The position numbers and the translations under genes are program-made. A DNA stretch of 64,000 bases from Mucilaginibacter sp. cycad4 (GTDB lineage Bacteria; Bacteroidota; Bacteroidia; Sphingobacteriales; Sphingobacteriaceae). Position 1 is the first letter of the stretch, and every line of letters begins with the position of its first letter. Below are positions 8,651 through 16,197 of the stretch, in pieces. A model generated the notes under the pieces. That model did not search any database. It was not told where the DNA came from and saw only the letters and a program-made list of their open reading frames with translations. Location: contig NZ_CP139559.1 in the NCBI RefSeq assembly GCF_034263275.1, forward strand, positions 4,898,001-4,962,000, in the 5' to 3' direction.

Positions 8651-11398
8651 ATGAGTGAAGATCTGCATCAAAACGATACACCAAGCCCTAATGAAGAAAA
8701 ACTACACGCTGTTACCTCACTCGATGGGTTATATGAAAATTGGTTTCTTGATTACGCATCCTATGTAATTCTCGACAGGGCTGTTCCGCATATCAACGAC
8801 GGGTTAAAGCCTGTGCAACGCCGCATCCTGCATTCGTTGAAGGAAATGGACGACGGGCGTTTCAACAAGGCCGCCAACGTTATCGGTAACACCATGAAAT
8901 ATCATCCCCACGGTGATGCTTCCATTGGTGACGCCATGGTGCAGATTGGTCAAAAAAACCTGCTGATAGACTGCCAGGGTAACTGGGGCGACCCGGTAAC
9001 CGGCGACTCGGCCGCAGCCCCCCGTTATATCGAAGCGCGCTTATCAAAATTTGCGCTCGATGTTGTTTTTAACCCGGATACCACCGTTTGGCAGGCCAGC
9101 TATGATGGCCGTAACAAAGAACCTATTACCCTGCCGGTAAAGTTCCCCTTGCTGCTTGCACAGGGGGCCGAAGGTATTGCGGTAGGTTTGGCTACCAAAA
9201 TATTGCCTCATAACTTTATTGAACTAATTGACGCTTCTATCGCCGTATTAAAAGGCGAGCGCCCTAACCTCCTGCCTGATTTCCCTACCGGCGGTATGGC
9301 CGATGCTTCCTTATACAATGAAGGGCAGCGCGGCGGTAAAGTGCGGGTAAGGGCTAAAATTATTGAGCGCGATAAAAAAACGCTCGCCATTACCGAAATA
9401 CCTTTTACCACCACTACCGGCAGCCTGATAGATAGCGTGATCTCGGCCAATGACAAGGGTAAGATCAAGATCAAAAAAATTGAAGATAATACCGCTAAAG
9501 ATGTAGAGATTATCATCCACCTGGCGCCAGGTATCTCGCCCGATGTAACTATCGACGCGCTTTATGCTTTTACAGATTGCGAAGTATCCATATCGCCAAA
9601 CACCTGCGTAATACAGGACGACAAGCCACGCTTCATGAGCGTGAACGATATGCTTACCGAAAGCACGTTCTTTACCAAAGACCTGCTTAAACAGGAACTG
9701 GAGATCAGGCTGAAAGATTTGATGGAGAAGATCTTTTTCAGCTCGTTGCTCAAAATTTTCATACAGGAAGGGATGTATAAAAACCCCGACTACGAAAATT
9801 CAGGTAACTTTGAGGTGGTGCTGGAAGTGTTGAACCGTTTGTTTGAGCCTTTCTTTCCGCAGTTTTACCGCACCATCCTGCCCGAGGATTATAAGAAGCT
9901 GATAGATAAACCTATGAGCAGCATCACCCGCTTTGATGTTAAAAAAGCGGATGAGCAGATGAAAGCGCTCGAAAATGAGATAAAACAGGTAAAACATCAC
10001 CTGAAACACCTTACCGAGTATACTATTGCCTGGTTCGAAAAACTAAAGGATAAATATGGTAAGGACAGGGAGCGTAAAACCGAACTGCGCACCTTTGATA
10101 AGGTTGAAGCTGCACAGGTAGCGTTGGCGAATGTCAAGTTATATGTTAATAGGGCCGACGGCTTTATTGGATCTGGCCTGAAGAAAGATGATTCGGTTGA
10201 ATATGTTGGCGATTGCTCAGACATTGACGAGATCATTGTTTTCAGAGGCGACGGGCGCTGCATGATCACCAAAGTGCAGGACAAGGTTTTTGTTGGGAAA
10301 GACATTATCCACGTTGCTGTATTTAAAAAGAATGACGAACGCACCGTTTATAATATGATATATAAAGATGGCGAAAGCGGCATCAGTTATATCAAGCGTT
10401 TCTCGGTAGTTGGCGTAACCCGTGATAAAGAATATGACCTAACCAAGGGCACAAAGGGCTCAAAAGTGTTATACTTTACTGCCAACCCCAACGGTGAAGC
10501 CGAGGTAGTGAATGTGGCGCTTAAGCCTCATGCCAAACTTAAAAAACTGCAGTTTGATGAAGACTTTGCGGCAATAGCTATTAAAGGCCGTGGCTCGATG
10601 GGTAATATCATTACCAAATACCCGGTTAAAAAGATCATGCTCAAAAGTAAAGGCGTATCAACTTTGGCCGGTCGCAAAATTTGGTATGATGATATTTTAA
10701 AACGCCTTAATGCCGATGGCCGCGGTAAATACCTGGGCGAGTTTGATGGCGACGACCGCATTTTGAATGTATTGAGCAATGGTATTTATGAACTCACCAG
10801 TTTTGATCTGAACAATCACTTTGATGATAAGATGATCCTGATTGAGAAGTACGAAGCTCAAAAAGTTTATTCGGTGATCCATATTGATGGCAAATCGAAA
10901 AACTATATGGTTAAGCGGTTTACGTTCGAAAACATAGCACTTGGCAAACAGATAAGTATCATCAGCGATGAGCCGGGTTCAAAACTGGTACTGATGGCAC
11001 AAGCAGCTCCTGTGGTTAGTGTAGTGCAACTCAAAGGCAAAGATCAAACTCCCGAAACCATTGAACTTAACCTTTCTGAAGTGATTGATGTTAAAGGCAT
11101 GAAGGCCATGGGTAACCGCCTGTCACAGCATCCTATAAAATCGGTTGAGTTAATTAGCGACGAGGTTGCAACTGAAGAGACTGAAACAGAAGGGCCAGAC
11201 AGAGAAGAGCTGCAGCCAACGGAAGCTGCAGATGATGTGGATGAAGCGCCGCAAAAAGATCAACCGGAGCAATCATCAACAGCATCAGAGAAATCACAAG
11301 ATCAACCGGTGCCCCCTCCTGCTAAAAAAATAGATTTTGAGATCACTAACCCTGACGATATCGACATAGATAACCAGGGACAGTTAGGGTTATTTTAA
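8651..11398 (+). CDS. parC: DNA topoisomerase IV subunit A
   Basis: The breakage-reunion subunit of topoisomerase IV, 915 residues. The winged-helix and tower region carries HPHGDASIGDAMVQ (85-98) and the catalytic Tyr126 in APRYIEARLS. The C-terminal beta-pinwheel region (about 510-830) is degenerate, without the GyrA box needed for DNA wrapping, supporting ParC over GyrA. The last 80 residues are an acidic, Pro/Gln/Ser-rich tail ending GQLGLF. At the position of the quinolone-contacting serine (GyrA Ser83) this protein has Ala90, while the acidic partner is kept (Asp94). Its own terminator follows. Confidence 0.93.
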   Translation: MSEDLHQNDTPSPNEEKLHAVTSLDGLYENWFLDYASYVILDRAVPHINDGLKPVQRRILHSLKEMDDGRFNKAANVIGNTMKYHPHGDASIGDAMVQIGQKNLLIDCQGNWGDPVTGDSAAAPRYIEARLSKFALDVVFNPDTTVWQASYDGRNKEPITLPVKFPLLLAQGAEGIAVGLATKILPHNFIELIDASIAVLKGERPNLLPDFPTGGMADASLYNEGQRGGKVRVRAKIIERDKKTLAITEIPFTTTTGSLIDSVISANDKGKIKIKKIEDNTAKDVEIIIHLAPGISPDVTIDALYAFTDCEVSISPNTCVIQDDKPRFMSVNDMLTESTFFTKDLLKQELEIRLKDLMEKIFFSSLLKIFIQEGMYKNPDYENSGNFEVVLEVLNRLFEPFFPQFYRTILPEDYKKLIDKPMSSITRFDVKKADEQMKALENEIKQVKHHLKHLTEYTIAWFEKLKDKYGKDRERKTELRTFDKVEAAQVALANVKLYVNRADGFIGSGLKKDDSVEYVGDCSDIDEIIVFRGDGRCMITKVQDKVFVGKDIIHVAVFKKNDERTVYNMIYKDGESGISYIKRFSVVGVTRDKEYDLTKGTKGSKVLYFTANPNGEAEVVNVALKPHAKLKKLQFDEDFAAIAIKGRGSMGNIITKYPVKKIMLKSKGVSTLAGRKIWYDDILKRLNADGRGKYLGEFDGDDRILNVLSNGIYELTSFDLNNHFDDKMILIEKYEAQKVYSVIHIDGKSKNYMVKRFTFENIALGKQISIISDEPGSKLVLMAQAAPVVSVVQLKGKDQTPETIELNLSEVIDVKGMKAMGNRLSQHPIKSVELISDEVATEETETEGPDREELQPTEAADDVDEAPQKDQPEQSSTASEKSQDQPVPPPAKKIDFEITNPDDIDIDNQGQLGLF

Positions 11399-11401
11399 TA
11401 C

Positions 11402-11440
11402 AAAGCCACCAGGCAGCAGTGCTGGTGGCTTTTTTATTTT
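11402..11440 (+). terminator. parC terminator
   Basis: An 11-bp perfect stem AAAGCCACCAG (11402-11412) / CTGGTGGCTTT (11422-11432) followed by a T tract begins four bases after the parC stop codon. Confidence 0.92.
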
Positions 11441-11520
11441 AGTGATAAGAACGATATTAGCACCGGCTATCCAATACTCAATGTATTAGCAAAAAAATCA
11501 TTTTACAGCTATAAACCCCC

Positions 11521-11550
11521 TTGATTAAAACTGCATTTTCTTTATTTTTG
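11521..11550 (+). promoter_or_regulatory. Predicted promoter of the TPR membrane protein gene
   Basis: TTG (11521-11523), a 19-base spacer and TATTTTTG (11543-11550) match the Bacteroidota -33/-7 pattern exactly at the -7 element. The expected 5' leader is about 25 bases. Confidence 0.6.
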
Positions 11551-11581
11551 GATATTACCAAATCTTATATCATAAACAGGC

Positions 11582-12343
11582 ATGTACTTCGGCGGTGGCA
11601 ATTATTATTATCTTATATTGATATTAGAGGCTTTTTGTATAATACATAGCCTGCGACGGGGCACCCAGCAAAAATGGCTCTGGATCCTGATAGTGATACC
11701 CGTATTTGGTTGCCTGTATTATATTTATAGCGAAATACTCTCCAACCGCGGCATCCGTGCACCCAAAATTAATGTTGAAGCAGTCATAAACCCTGGGGCC
11801 AAGATCAAACGCCTTGAAGAGGAAGTAAGGTTTACAGACACCTTTGCCAACCGCGTGAAACTGGCAGATGCCTGCCTTGAAGCCGGCCTTACCGATAAAG
11901 CCCTCGAAATATATAAAAACAGCCTTACCGGCGCCTTTGCCGAAAATGAGCACGTAATGGCACAGCTCATTGTGGCTTATTTTGAAAAAGGGATGTATAA
12001 CGAGGTGGTCCCCATTGCTAAAAAGCTGTATAAACTACCGCAATTTGCCCGTTCAAAAGCCCATATCTTATACGCCAAATCGCTTGAATTTACTTACCAG
12101 GCAGAGCAGGCCGAAAATGAATTTAAATTAATGAAAGGCCGCTATTCCTACTTTGAGCCCCGTTACGAATATGGCCTGTTCCTTACCCGTGCCGGCCGCG
12201 ATGAGGATGCCTGGCAAATTTTCACTGATATGCTAAATGAGCAGGCACACCTAAGCCCTGTTGAACGTAAAAGCAATAAGGTGTGGTTTGCGAAGGCAAA
12301 GGATGAATTGAAGAAGCTTTCGGCTATAAGGAAAACTGCTTAA
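11582..12343 (+). CDS. Membrane-anchored TPR protein
   Basis: A 253-residue protein with two membrane segments at the N-terminus (about 7-21 and 33-48, WLWILIVIPVFGCLYYIYSEI), which resemble the short PLDc_N-type two-helix anchor. A soluble region of tetratricopeptide-like helical repeats follows (about 80-240, for example LADACLEAGLTDKALEIYKNSL and YEYGLFLTRAGRDEDAWQIFTDML). It probably acts as a membrane-bound protein-protein scaffold; the partner is unknown. It is monocistronic with a good promoter. Confidence 0.75.
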   Translation: MYFGGGNYYYLILILEAFCIIHSLRRGTQQKWLWILIVIPVFGCLYYIYSEILSNRGIRAPKINVEAVINPGAKIKRLEEEVRFTDTFANRVKLADACLEAGLTDKALEIYKNSLTGAFAENEHVMAQLIVAYFEKGMYNEVVPIAKKLYKLPQFARSKAHILYAKSLEFTYQAEQAENEFKLMKGRYSYFEPRYEYGLFLTRAGRDEDAWQIFTDMLNEQAHLSPVERKSNKVWFAKAKDELKKLSAIRKTA

Positions 12344-12467
12344 GAAAACTGCCAAAGATCAAAATCTTTTCATTGCCGTTGAACACTTGCATTGCTTTAA
12401 ATAGTCCCTTATCTTTCACTTTTTATCAATTAAGAAATAGCATTTTTGAGTATTGGGTACAAGAAAG

Positions 12468-12632
12468 ATGAATTACAACATATCATTTTCAGAAATGAAC
12501 GAACTGGCCAGGCAAGCCAACTCTAAAAACCCTAAGCTTTCATTAGATCAAATGCAACAAGCTTTGCGGCTGAAAAACAACAGCAATTCGAAAATAAAGA
12601 AACACCCTGAAAATCGGGATCGTCATCCTTAA
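12468..12632 (+). CDS. Possible small protein, 54 residues
   Basis: An ATG preceded by AAGAAAG (purine-rich, possible ribosome site) opens a 54-residue frame with helix-forming content (SFSEMNELARQANSK, LDQMQQALRLKNNSN) and a basic C-terminus. It occupies a 465-bp gap before groES that is otherwise unexplained. Composition looks protein-like, but no family is recognised, so this is a tentative call. Confidence 0.35.
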   Translation: MNYNISFSEMNELARQANSKNPKLSLDQMQQALRLKNNSNSKIKKHPENRDRHP

Positions 12633-12756
12633 GTCATACTGACATCCTGACATCATCGGGTTAAAAAATTGTTAAGCCGCCAAATCAAAATAACCTTTTG
12701 CTGACATTAAAACAGTTTAGCCTGTCAATACTTACCATTCAAATTGGTTGGCATAA

Positions 12757-12775
12757 TTGATGTGCGTTGATGTGC
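12757..12775 (+). promoter_or_regulatory. Direct repeat in the groES upstream region
   Basis: The 9-base word TTGATGTGC occurs twice in tandem (12757-12765 and 12767-12775), 34 bases upstream of the groES start. It may be part of the promoter or an activator site. No CIRCE element (TTAGCACTC-N9-GAGTGCTAA) was found in the groES upstream region. Confidence 0.35.
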
Positions 12776-12808
12776 TGAAAACTTAAATAAAAATAAACAG
12801 TTATAACT

Positions 12809-13084
12809 ATGTCATTAAACATTAAACCGATCGGTGACAGGGTTGTGGTACAAGCCGCACCAGCCGAAGAGAAGACTGCTTCAGGTATCATTATTCCGGA
12901 TACTGCTAAAGAAAAACCTCAGCGTGGAACTATCGTTGCTGTAGGACAGGGAAAAGTTGATGAGCCTTTAACCGTAAAAGTTGGTGACGAGGTTTTATAT
13001 GGCAAATATGCCGGTACTGAAATTACCTACGAAGGTAAAGAGTACTTAATCATGCGTGAAACTGACATTTACGCGGTTCTTTAA
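12809..13084 (+). CDS. groES: Co-chaperonin GroES
   Basis: The 91-residue lid of the GroEL folding chamber. The family start IKPIGDRVVVQ, the mobile loop (about 16-32, EEKTASGIIIPDTAKEKPQ) and the dome and C-terminal strand (YLIMRETDIYAVL) are all present at standard length. It precedes groEL by 147 bp, and that gap contains an inverted repeat, so the two may be expressed as one operon with a structured intergenic RNA. Confidence 0.97.
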   Translation: MSLNIKPIGDRVVVQAAPAEEKTASGIIIPDTAKEKPQRGTIVAVGQGKVDEPLTVKVGDEVLYGKYAGTEITYEGKEYLIMRETDIYAVL

Positions 13085-13102
13085 TCAATTAGTGAATTAG
13101 TG

Positions 13103-13216
13103 AGTTATTGAATTAGTGATCTATTCCTGTTCAAACCCACCGGTTCAAAACCAAAAAAATCAAAAAAATAGATTATTGGATGCGAAATCAATCACTCATT
13201 CGCTAATTCAATAATT
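13103..13216. repeat. Inverted repeat between groES and groEL
   Basis: Arms at 13103-13119 (AGTTATTGAATTAGTGA) and 13200-13216 pair with two mismatches and belong to an AT-rich word that is locally repeated (GAATTAGTGA also at 13094-13103). It lies wholly inside the groES-groEL gap and would form a long-range hairpin in the bicistronic RNA. Confidence 0.5.
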
Positions 13217-13231
13217 CAATAATTAAAAATC

Positions 13232-14863
13232 ATGGCAAAACAAGTTAAATACAATGTTGAAGCACGCGACGCCTTAAAACGCGGTGTTGATATCCTTGCT
13301 AACGCAGTAAAAGTAACCTTAGGCCCTAAAGGCCGTAACGTAATTATCGACAAAAAATTTGGCTCACCGGCCATCACTAAAGACGGTGTTACTGTAGCTA
13401 AAGAAATTGAATTAAAAGATGCCCTTGAAAACATGGGCGCACAAATGGTTAAAGAAGTAGCTTCAAAAACTGCCGATATTGCAGGTGATGGTACTACTAC
13501 TGCTACCGTTTTAGCCCAGGCTATTGTAACAGCAGGTATTAAAAACGTAGCTGCCGGTGCAAACCCGATGGATTTGAAACGCGGTATCGACAAAGCTGTT
13601 GCTGCGGTTGTTGAAAACCTGAAATCACAGTCACAAACCGTTGGTGAAGACAACAACAAAATCAAACAAGTTGCTTCTATCTCTGCAAATAACGATGAGG
13701 TTATCGGTTCGTTAATTGCTGAAGCAATGGAAAAAGTTGGTAAAGACGGTGTGATCACTGTTGAAGAAGCAAAAGGTACCGAAACTGAAGTTAAAACTGT
13801 AGAAGGTATGCAGTTTGACCGTGGTTACCTTTCTCCATACTTCGTAACCAATGCTGATAAAATGGAAGCAGAATTAGAAAACCCTTTCATCCTGATCTAC
13901 GACAAGAAGATCTCTTCAATGAAAGAATTGCTTCCTATCCTTGAAAAACAAGTACAAACCGGCAAACCATTATTGATCATTGCCGAGGATCTTGACGGCG
14001 AAGCTTTAGCTACTTTGGTAGTTAACAAAATCCGTGGCTCATTGAAAGTTGCTGCTGTTAAAGCTCCAGGCTTTGGTGACCGTCGTAAAGCCATGTTAGA
14101 GGATATCGCAATCCTTACCGGTGGTACTTTAATCTCTGAAGAAAGAGGTTATAAATTAGAGAACGCTGACCTTAGCTACTTAGGTACTGCTGAAAAAATC
14201 GTTATCGACAAAGATAATACTACTATCATCAATGGTTCTGGTTCTGCCGAAGAGATCAAAGGCCGCGTAAGCCAGATCAAATCTCAGATCGAATCAACAA
14301 CTTCTGATTATGACCGCGAAAAATTACAAGAGCGCTTAGCCAAATTATCTGGCGGTGTTGCTGTACTTTACGTAGGTGCTGCTACCGAAGTTGAAATGAA
14401 AGAGAAAAAAGATCGTGTTGACGACGCGCTACACGCTACACGTGCCGCTGTTGAAGAAGGTATCGTAGCCGGTGGTGGTGTTGCTTTCATCCGCGCGGTT
14501 GCTGCTTTAGCTGACCTTAAAGGTGATAACGAAGACGAAAACACTGGTATCCAGATCATCCGTCGCGCTATCGAAGAGCCTTTACGTCAGATCTGCGAAA
14601 ACGCAGGTATCGAAGGTTCAATCGTTGTGCAAAAAGTTAAAGAAGGCACTGCCGACTTTGGTTACAATGCACGTACCGATAAATATGAAAACCTGATTGC
14701 TGCAGGTGTTATCGACCCAACTAAAGTAGGTCGTGTAGCTTTAGAAAACGCAGCTTCAATTGCAGCTATGTTGTTAACAACAGAAGTTGTATTGGCTGAT
14801 GATCCTGAAGATGAAAAAGCAGGCGCTCCACCAATGGGTGGCGGCATGGGCGGTATGATGTAA
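13232..14863 (+). CDS. groEL: Chaperonin GroEL
   Basis: The 543-residue 60-kDa chaperonin, which forms the double-ring folding chamber with GroES. ATP-binding blocks LGPKGRNVIIDKKFGSP (31-47) and DGTTTATVLAQAIV (about 86-99), the apical domain and the C-terminal Gly/Met-rich tail GGGMGGMM are intact. Codon use is strongly biased as in highly expressed genes. A CCCCCTAAAGGGGG repeat begins ten bases after the stop codon and a strong terminator follows. Confidence 0.98.
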   Translation: MAKQVKYNVEARDALKRGVDILANAVKVTLGPKGRNVIIDKKFGSPAITKDGVTVAKEIELKDALENMGAQMVKEVASKTADIAGDGTTTATVLAQAIVTAGIKNVAAGANPMDLKRGIDKAVAAVVENLKSQSQTVGEDNNKIKQVASISANNDEVIGSLIAEAMEKVGKDGVITVEEAKGTETEVKTVEGMQFDRGYLSPYFVTNADKMEAELENPFILIYDKKISSMKELLPILEKQVQTGKPLLIIAEDLDGEALATLVVNKIRGSLKVAAVKAPGFGDRRKAMLEDIAILTGGTLISEERGYKLENADLSYLGTAEKIVIDKDNTTIINGSGSAEEIKGRVSQIKSQIESTTSDYDREKLQERLAKLSGGVAVLYVGAATEVEMKEKKDRVDDALHATRAAVEEGIVAGGGVAFIRAVAALADLKGDNEDENTGIQIIRRAIEEPLRQICENAGIEGSIVVQKVKEGTADFGYNARTDKYENLIAAGVIDPTKVGRVALENAASIAAMLLTTEVVLADDPEDEKAGAPPMGGGMGGMM

Positions 14864-14872
14864 TGCCCCCGG

Positions 14873-14886
14873 CCCCCTAAAGGGGG
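14873..14886. repeat. CCCCCTAAAGGGGG repeat copy 1 (after groEL)
   Basis: CCCCCTAAAGGGGG preceded by CCCCCGG, ten bases after the groEL stop codon. Same family as 23266-23279, 23386-23399, 62244-62257 and degenerate copies at 44301-44312 and 62331-62344. Confidence 0.85.
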
Positions 14887-14907
14887 TGTTCAATAAAATA
14901 TACTATT

Positions 14908-14941
14908 CAAACCCCTGTCTGTTTTTCCAGACAGGGGTTTG
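14908..14941 (+). terminator. groEL terminator
   Basis: A 14-bp perfect stem, arms 14908-14921 (CAAACCCCTGTCTG) and 14928-14941, with a 6-base loop. It lies 44 bases after the groEL stop codon. Confidence 0.85.
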
Positions 14942-15100
14942 TGCTTTATAACAAGCTGTTATAGTCATCCTAAGGTAAAGCAACAGTCATTTATTAATCA
15001 TTTGATTAATTTTCATCTTCTATACCTTATTTAAAACCTAAATTTGCATAACAAATCTGATACAGCATTAATCAGGCACAGGATTTGAATATTGCAGGTC

Positions 15101-15199
15101 ATGAAACTTCTATCTCAAAAAACAAAACAAATACAAAGCACCCTGGTTGAGTGGATGCTGTTCAAGGGCCCCGAGCTCTTCGTATCTTTATACAGTTAA
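15101..15199 (+). CDS. Possible 32-residue small protein upstream of mscS
   Basis: ATG at 15101 opens a 32-residue frame (MKLLSQKTKQIQSTLVEWML, then FKGPELFVSLYS) that stops 28 bases before the channel start. It looks helical and mildly amphipathic. It is shorter than usual gene-calling limits and may be fortuitous. The rest of the 364-bp gap holds the groEL repeat and terminator and the channel promoter. Confidence 0.25.
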   Translation: MKLLSQKTKQIQSTLVEWMLFKGPELFVSLYS

Positions 15200-15210
15200 T
15201 AGATAATTAT

Positions 15211-15218
15211 TAACTTTG
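15211..15218 (+). promoter_or_regulatory. -7 element TAACTTTG next to the mscS start
   Basis: TAACTTTG fits TAnnTTTG perfectly; TTTA (15187-15190) at a 20-base spacing could be the -33 element. Only nine bases separate it from the ATG, implying a transcript with almost no leader. Confidence 0.5.
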
Positions 15219-15227
15219 CGCCCAGTT

Positions 15228-16019
15228 ATGAAACTGGACGAATTTTACACTGAGTTCCACCATTGGCTTATTAACCGCGGCCCTAATTATTTAGGTGGAC
15301 TAATCATATTTTTTATTGGTTTATGGTTTATTAAGTTTTTACGTGCAAGGCTTCGCATGCGTATGATGAAGCGCGGCATCCACTCATCATTACAACCATT
15401 TTTCCTGAGCCTAACCATTACAGCACTGTATGTTTTACTCATTATTTGGGTAATGAACATCATCGGGTTGGAAATGAGCATTTTCACAACCATTATCGGC
15501 GCATTTTCAGTAGCTGCCGGTTTGGCTCTGTCGGGCACATTTCAAAATTTTGCAGGTGGTGTGCTGATCCTGTTATTAAAACCTTTTGAGATAGATGACA
15601 GCATTGTAGCGCAAGGCCAGGATGGCAGAGTGGTATCTATACAGATGTTTTATACTGTGCTTATTACGGCCGATAACAAAACCGTTATTATCCCTAACGG
15701 AAAGCTATTTAACGAGGTTATTGTAAACATAACCCGCGAAGGCCGCCGCCGTCTTGATTTTGAATTGCGGGTAGGCTACAACAATGATATAGAAAAGGCG
15801 AAGGCCATCATGACCGGCGTAGTAAATGCCAATAAAGATATCCTTCAAGACCCGGCCGCGCGGGTGGGTGTTATCAGCCTGGATAACGATTGCGTAAGGT
15901 TTACTATTAATGTTTGGGTTGATCCCGCCGATTTCCTTAATGCCAAGATAAACCTACAGGAACAAATGCTTAAGGAGCTTGCCGCGGGCGGCGTTAATTT
16001 CCCTAAACCAGGATTTTGA
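15228..16019 (+). CDS. Small-conductance mechanosensitive channel, MscS family
   Basis: A tension-gated inner-membrane channel that releases solutes on osmotic downshock. The 263-residue protein has three membrane segments (about 18-36, 56-78, 84-105), the pore helix with the Gly/Ala-rich AAGLALSGTFQNFAGGVLILLLKPFEIDD block, and the beta and alpha/beta domains of the cytoplasmic vestibule. I start at ATG 15228; a TTG four codons earlier overlaps the promoter. Directly after the TGA, the +1 frame continues for 31 plausible residues (to 16113), so the native C-terminus may be longer and a one-base frameshift at TTTT (16014-16017 region) is possible. Confidence 0.9.
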   Translation: MKLDEFYTEFHHWLINRGPNYLGGLIIFFIGLWFIKFLRARLRMRMMKRGIHSSLQPFFLSLTITALYVLLIIWVMNIIGLEMSIFTTIIGAFSVAAGLALSGTFQNFAGGVLILLLKPFEIDDSIVAQGQDGRVVSIQMFYTVLITADNKTVIIPNGKLFNEVIVNITREGRRRLDFELRVGYNNDIEKAKAIMTGVVNANKDILQDPAARVGVISLDNDCVRFTINVWVDPADFLNAKINLQEQMLKELAAGGVNFPKPGF

Positions 16020-16113
16020 TAAGAAGCAGGAAATCGGGGAATCAAAGGCGCTTCAAAAGTATAATTCTTTCGCGGAGGTGGAGCGGATTATCAACAATGC
16101 CTTCGGCTATTAA
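16018..16113 (+). pseudogene. Possible frameshifted C-terminal extension of the MscS channel
   Basis: In the +1 frame after the channel stop, 31 codons read DKKQEIGESKALQKYNSFAE then VERIINNAFGY and stop. The peptide is strongly helical and protein-like and has no start of its own. Removing one T from the TTTT run at the stop would fuse it to the channel. Either a real frameshift, a sequencing error, or chance. Confidence 0.35.
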
Positions 16114-16137
16114 AAATCAGTAAACATTATAACACAT

Positions 16138-16167
16138 AAAGCTTGCTTGTTACAGCAGGCTTTTTTT
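16138..16167 (+). terminator. mscS terminator
   Basis: Stem AAAGCTTGCT (16138-16147) / AGCAGGCTTT (16154-16163) with one G-U pair, loop TGTTAC and a T run. Confidence 0.8.
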
Positions 16168-16197
16168 ATCTTAGGGAAATCAAACCCTTGAAAAAAT

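Noticed and set aside
12640..12808. CIRCE operator before groES
   Set aside because: No TTAGCACTC / GAGTGCTAA pair was found; only unrelated direct repeats are present.
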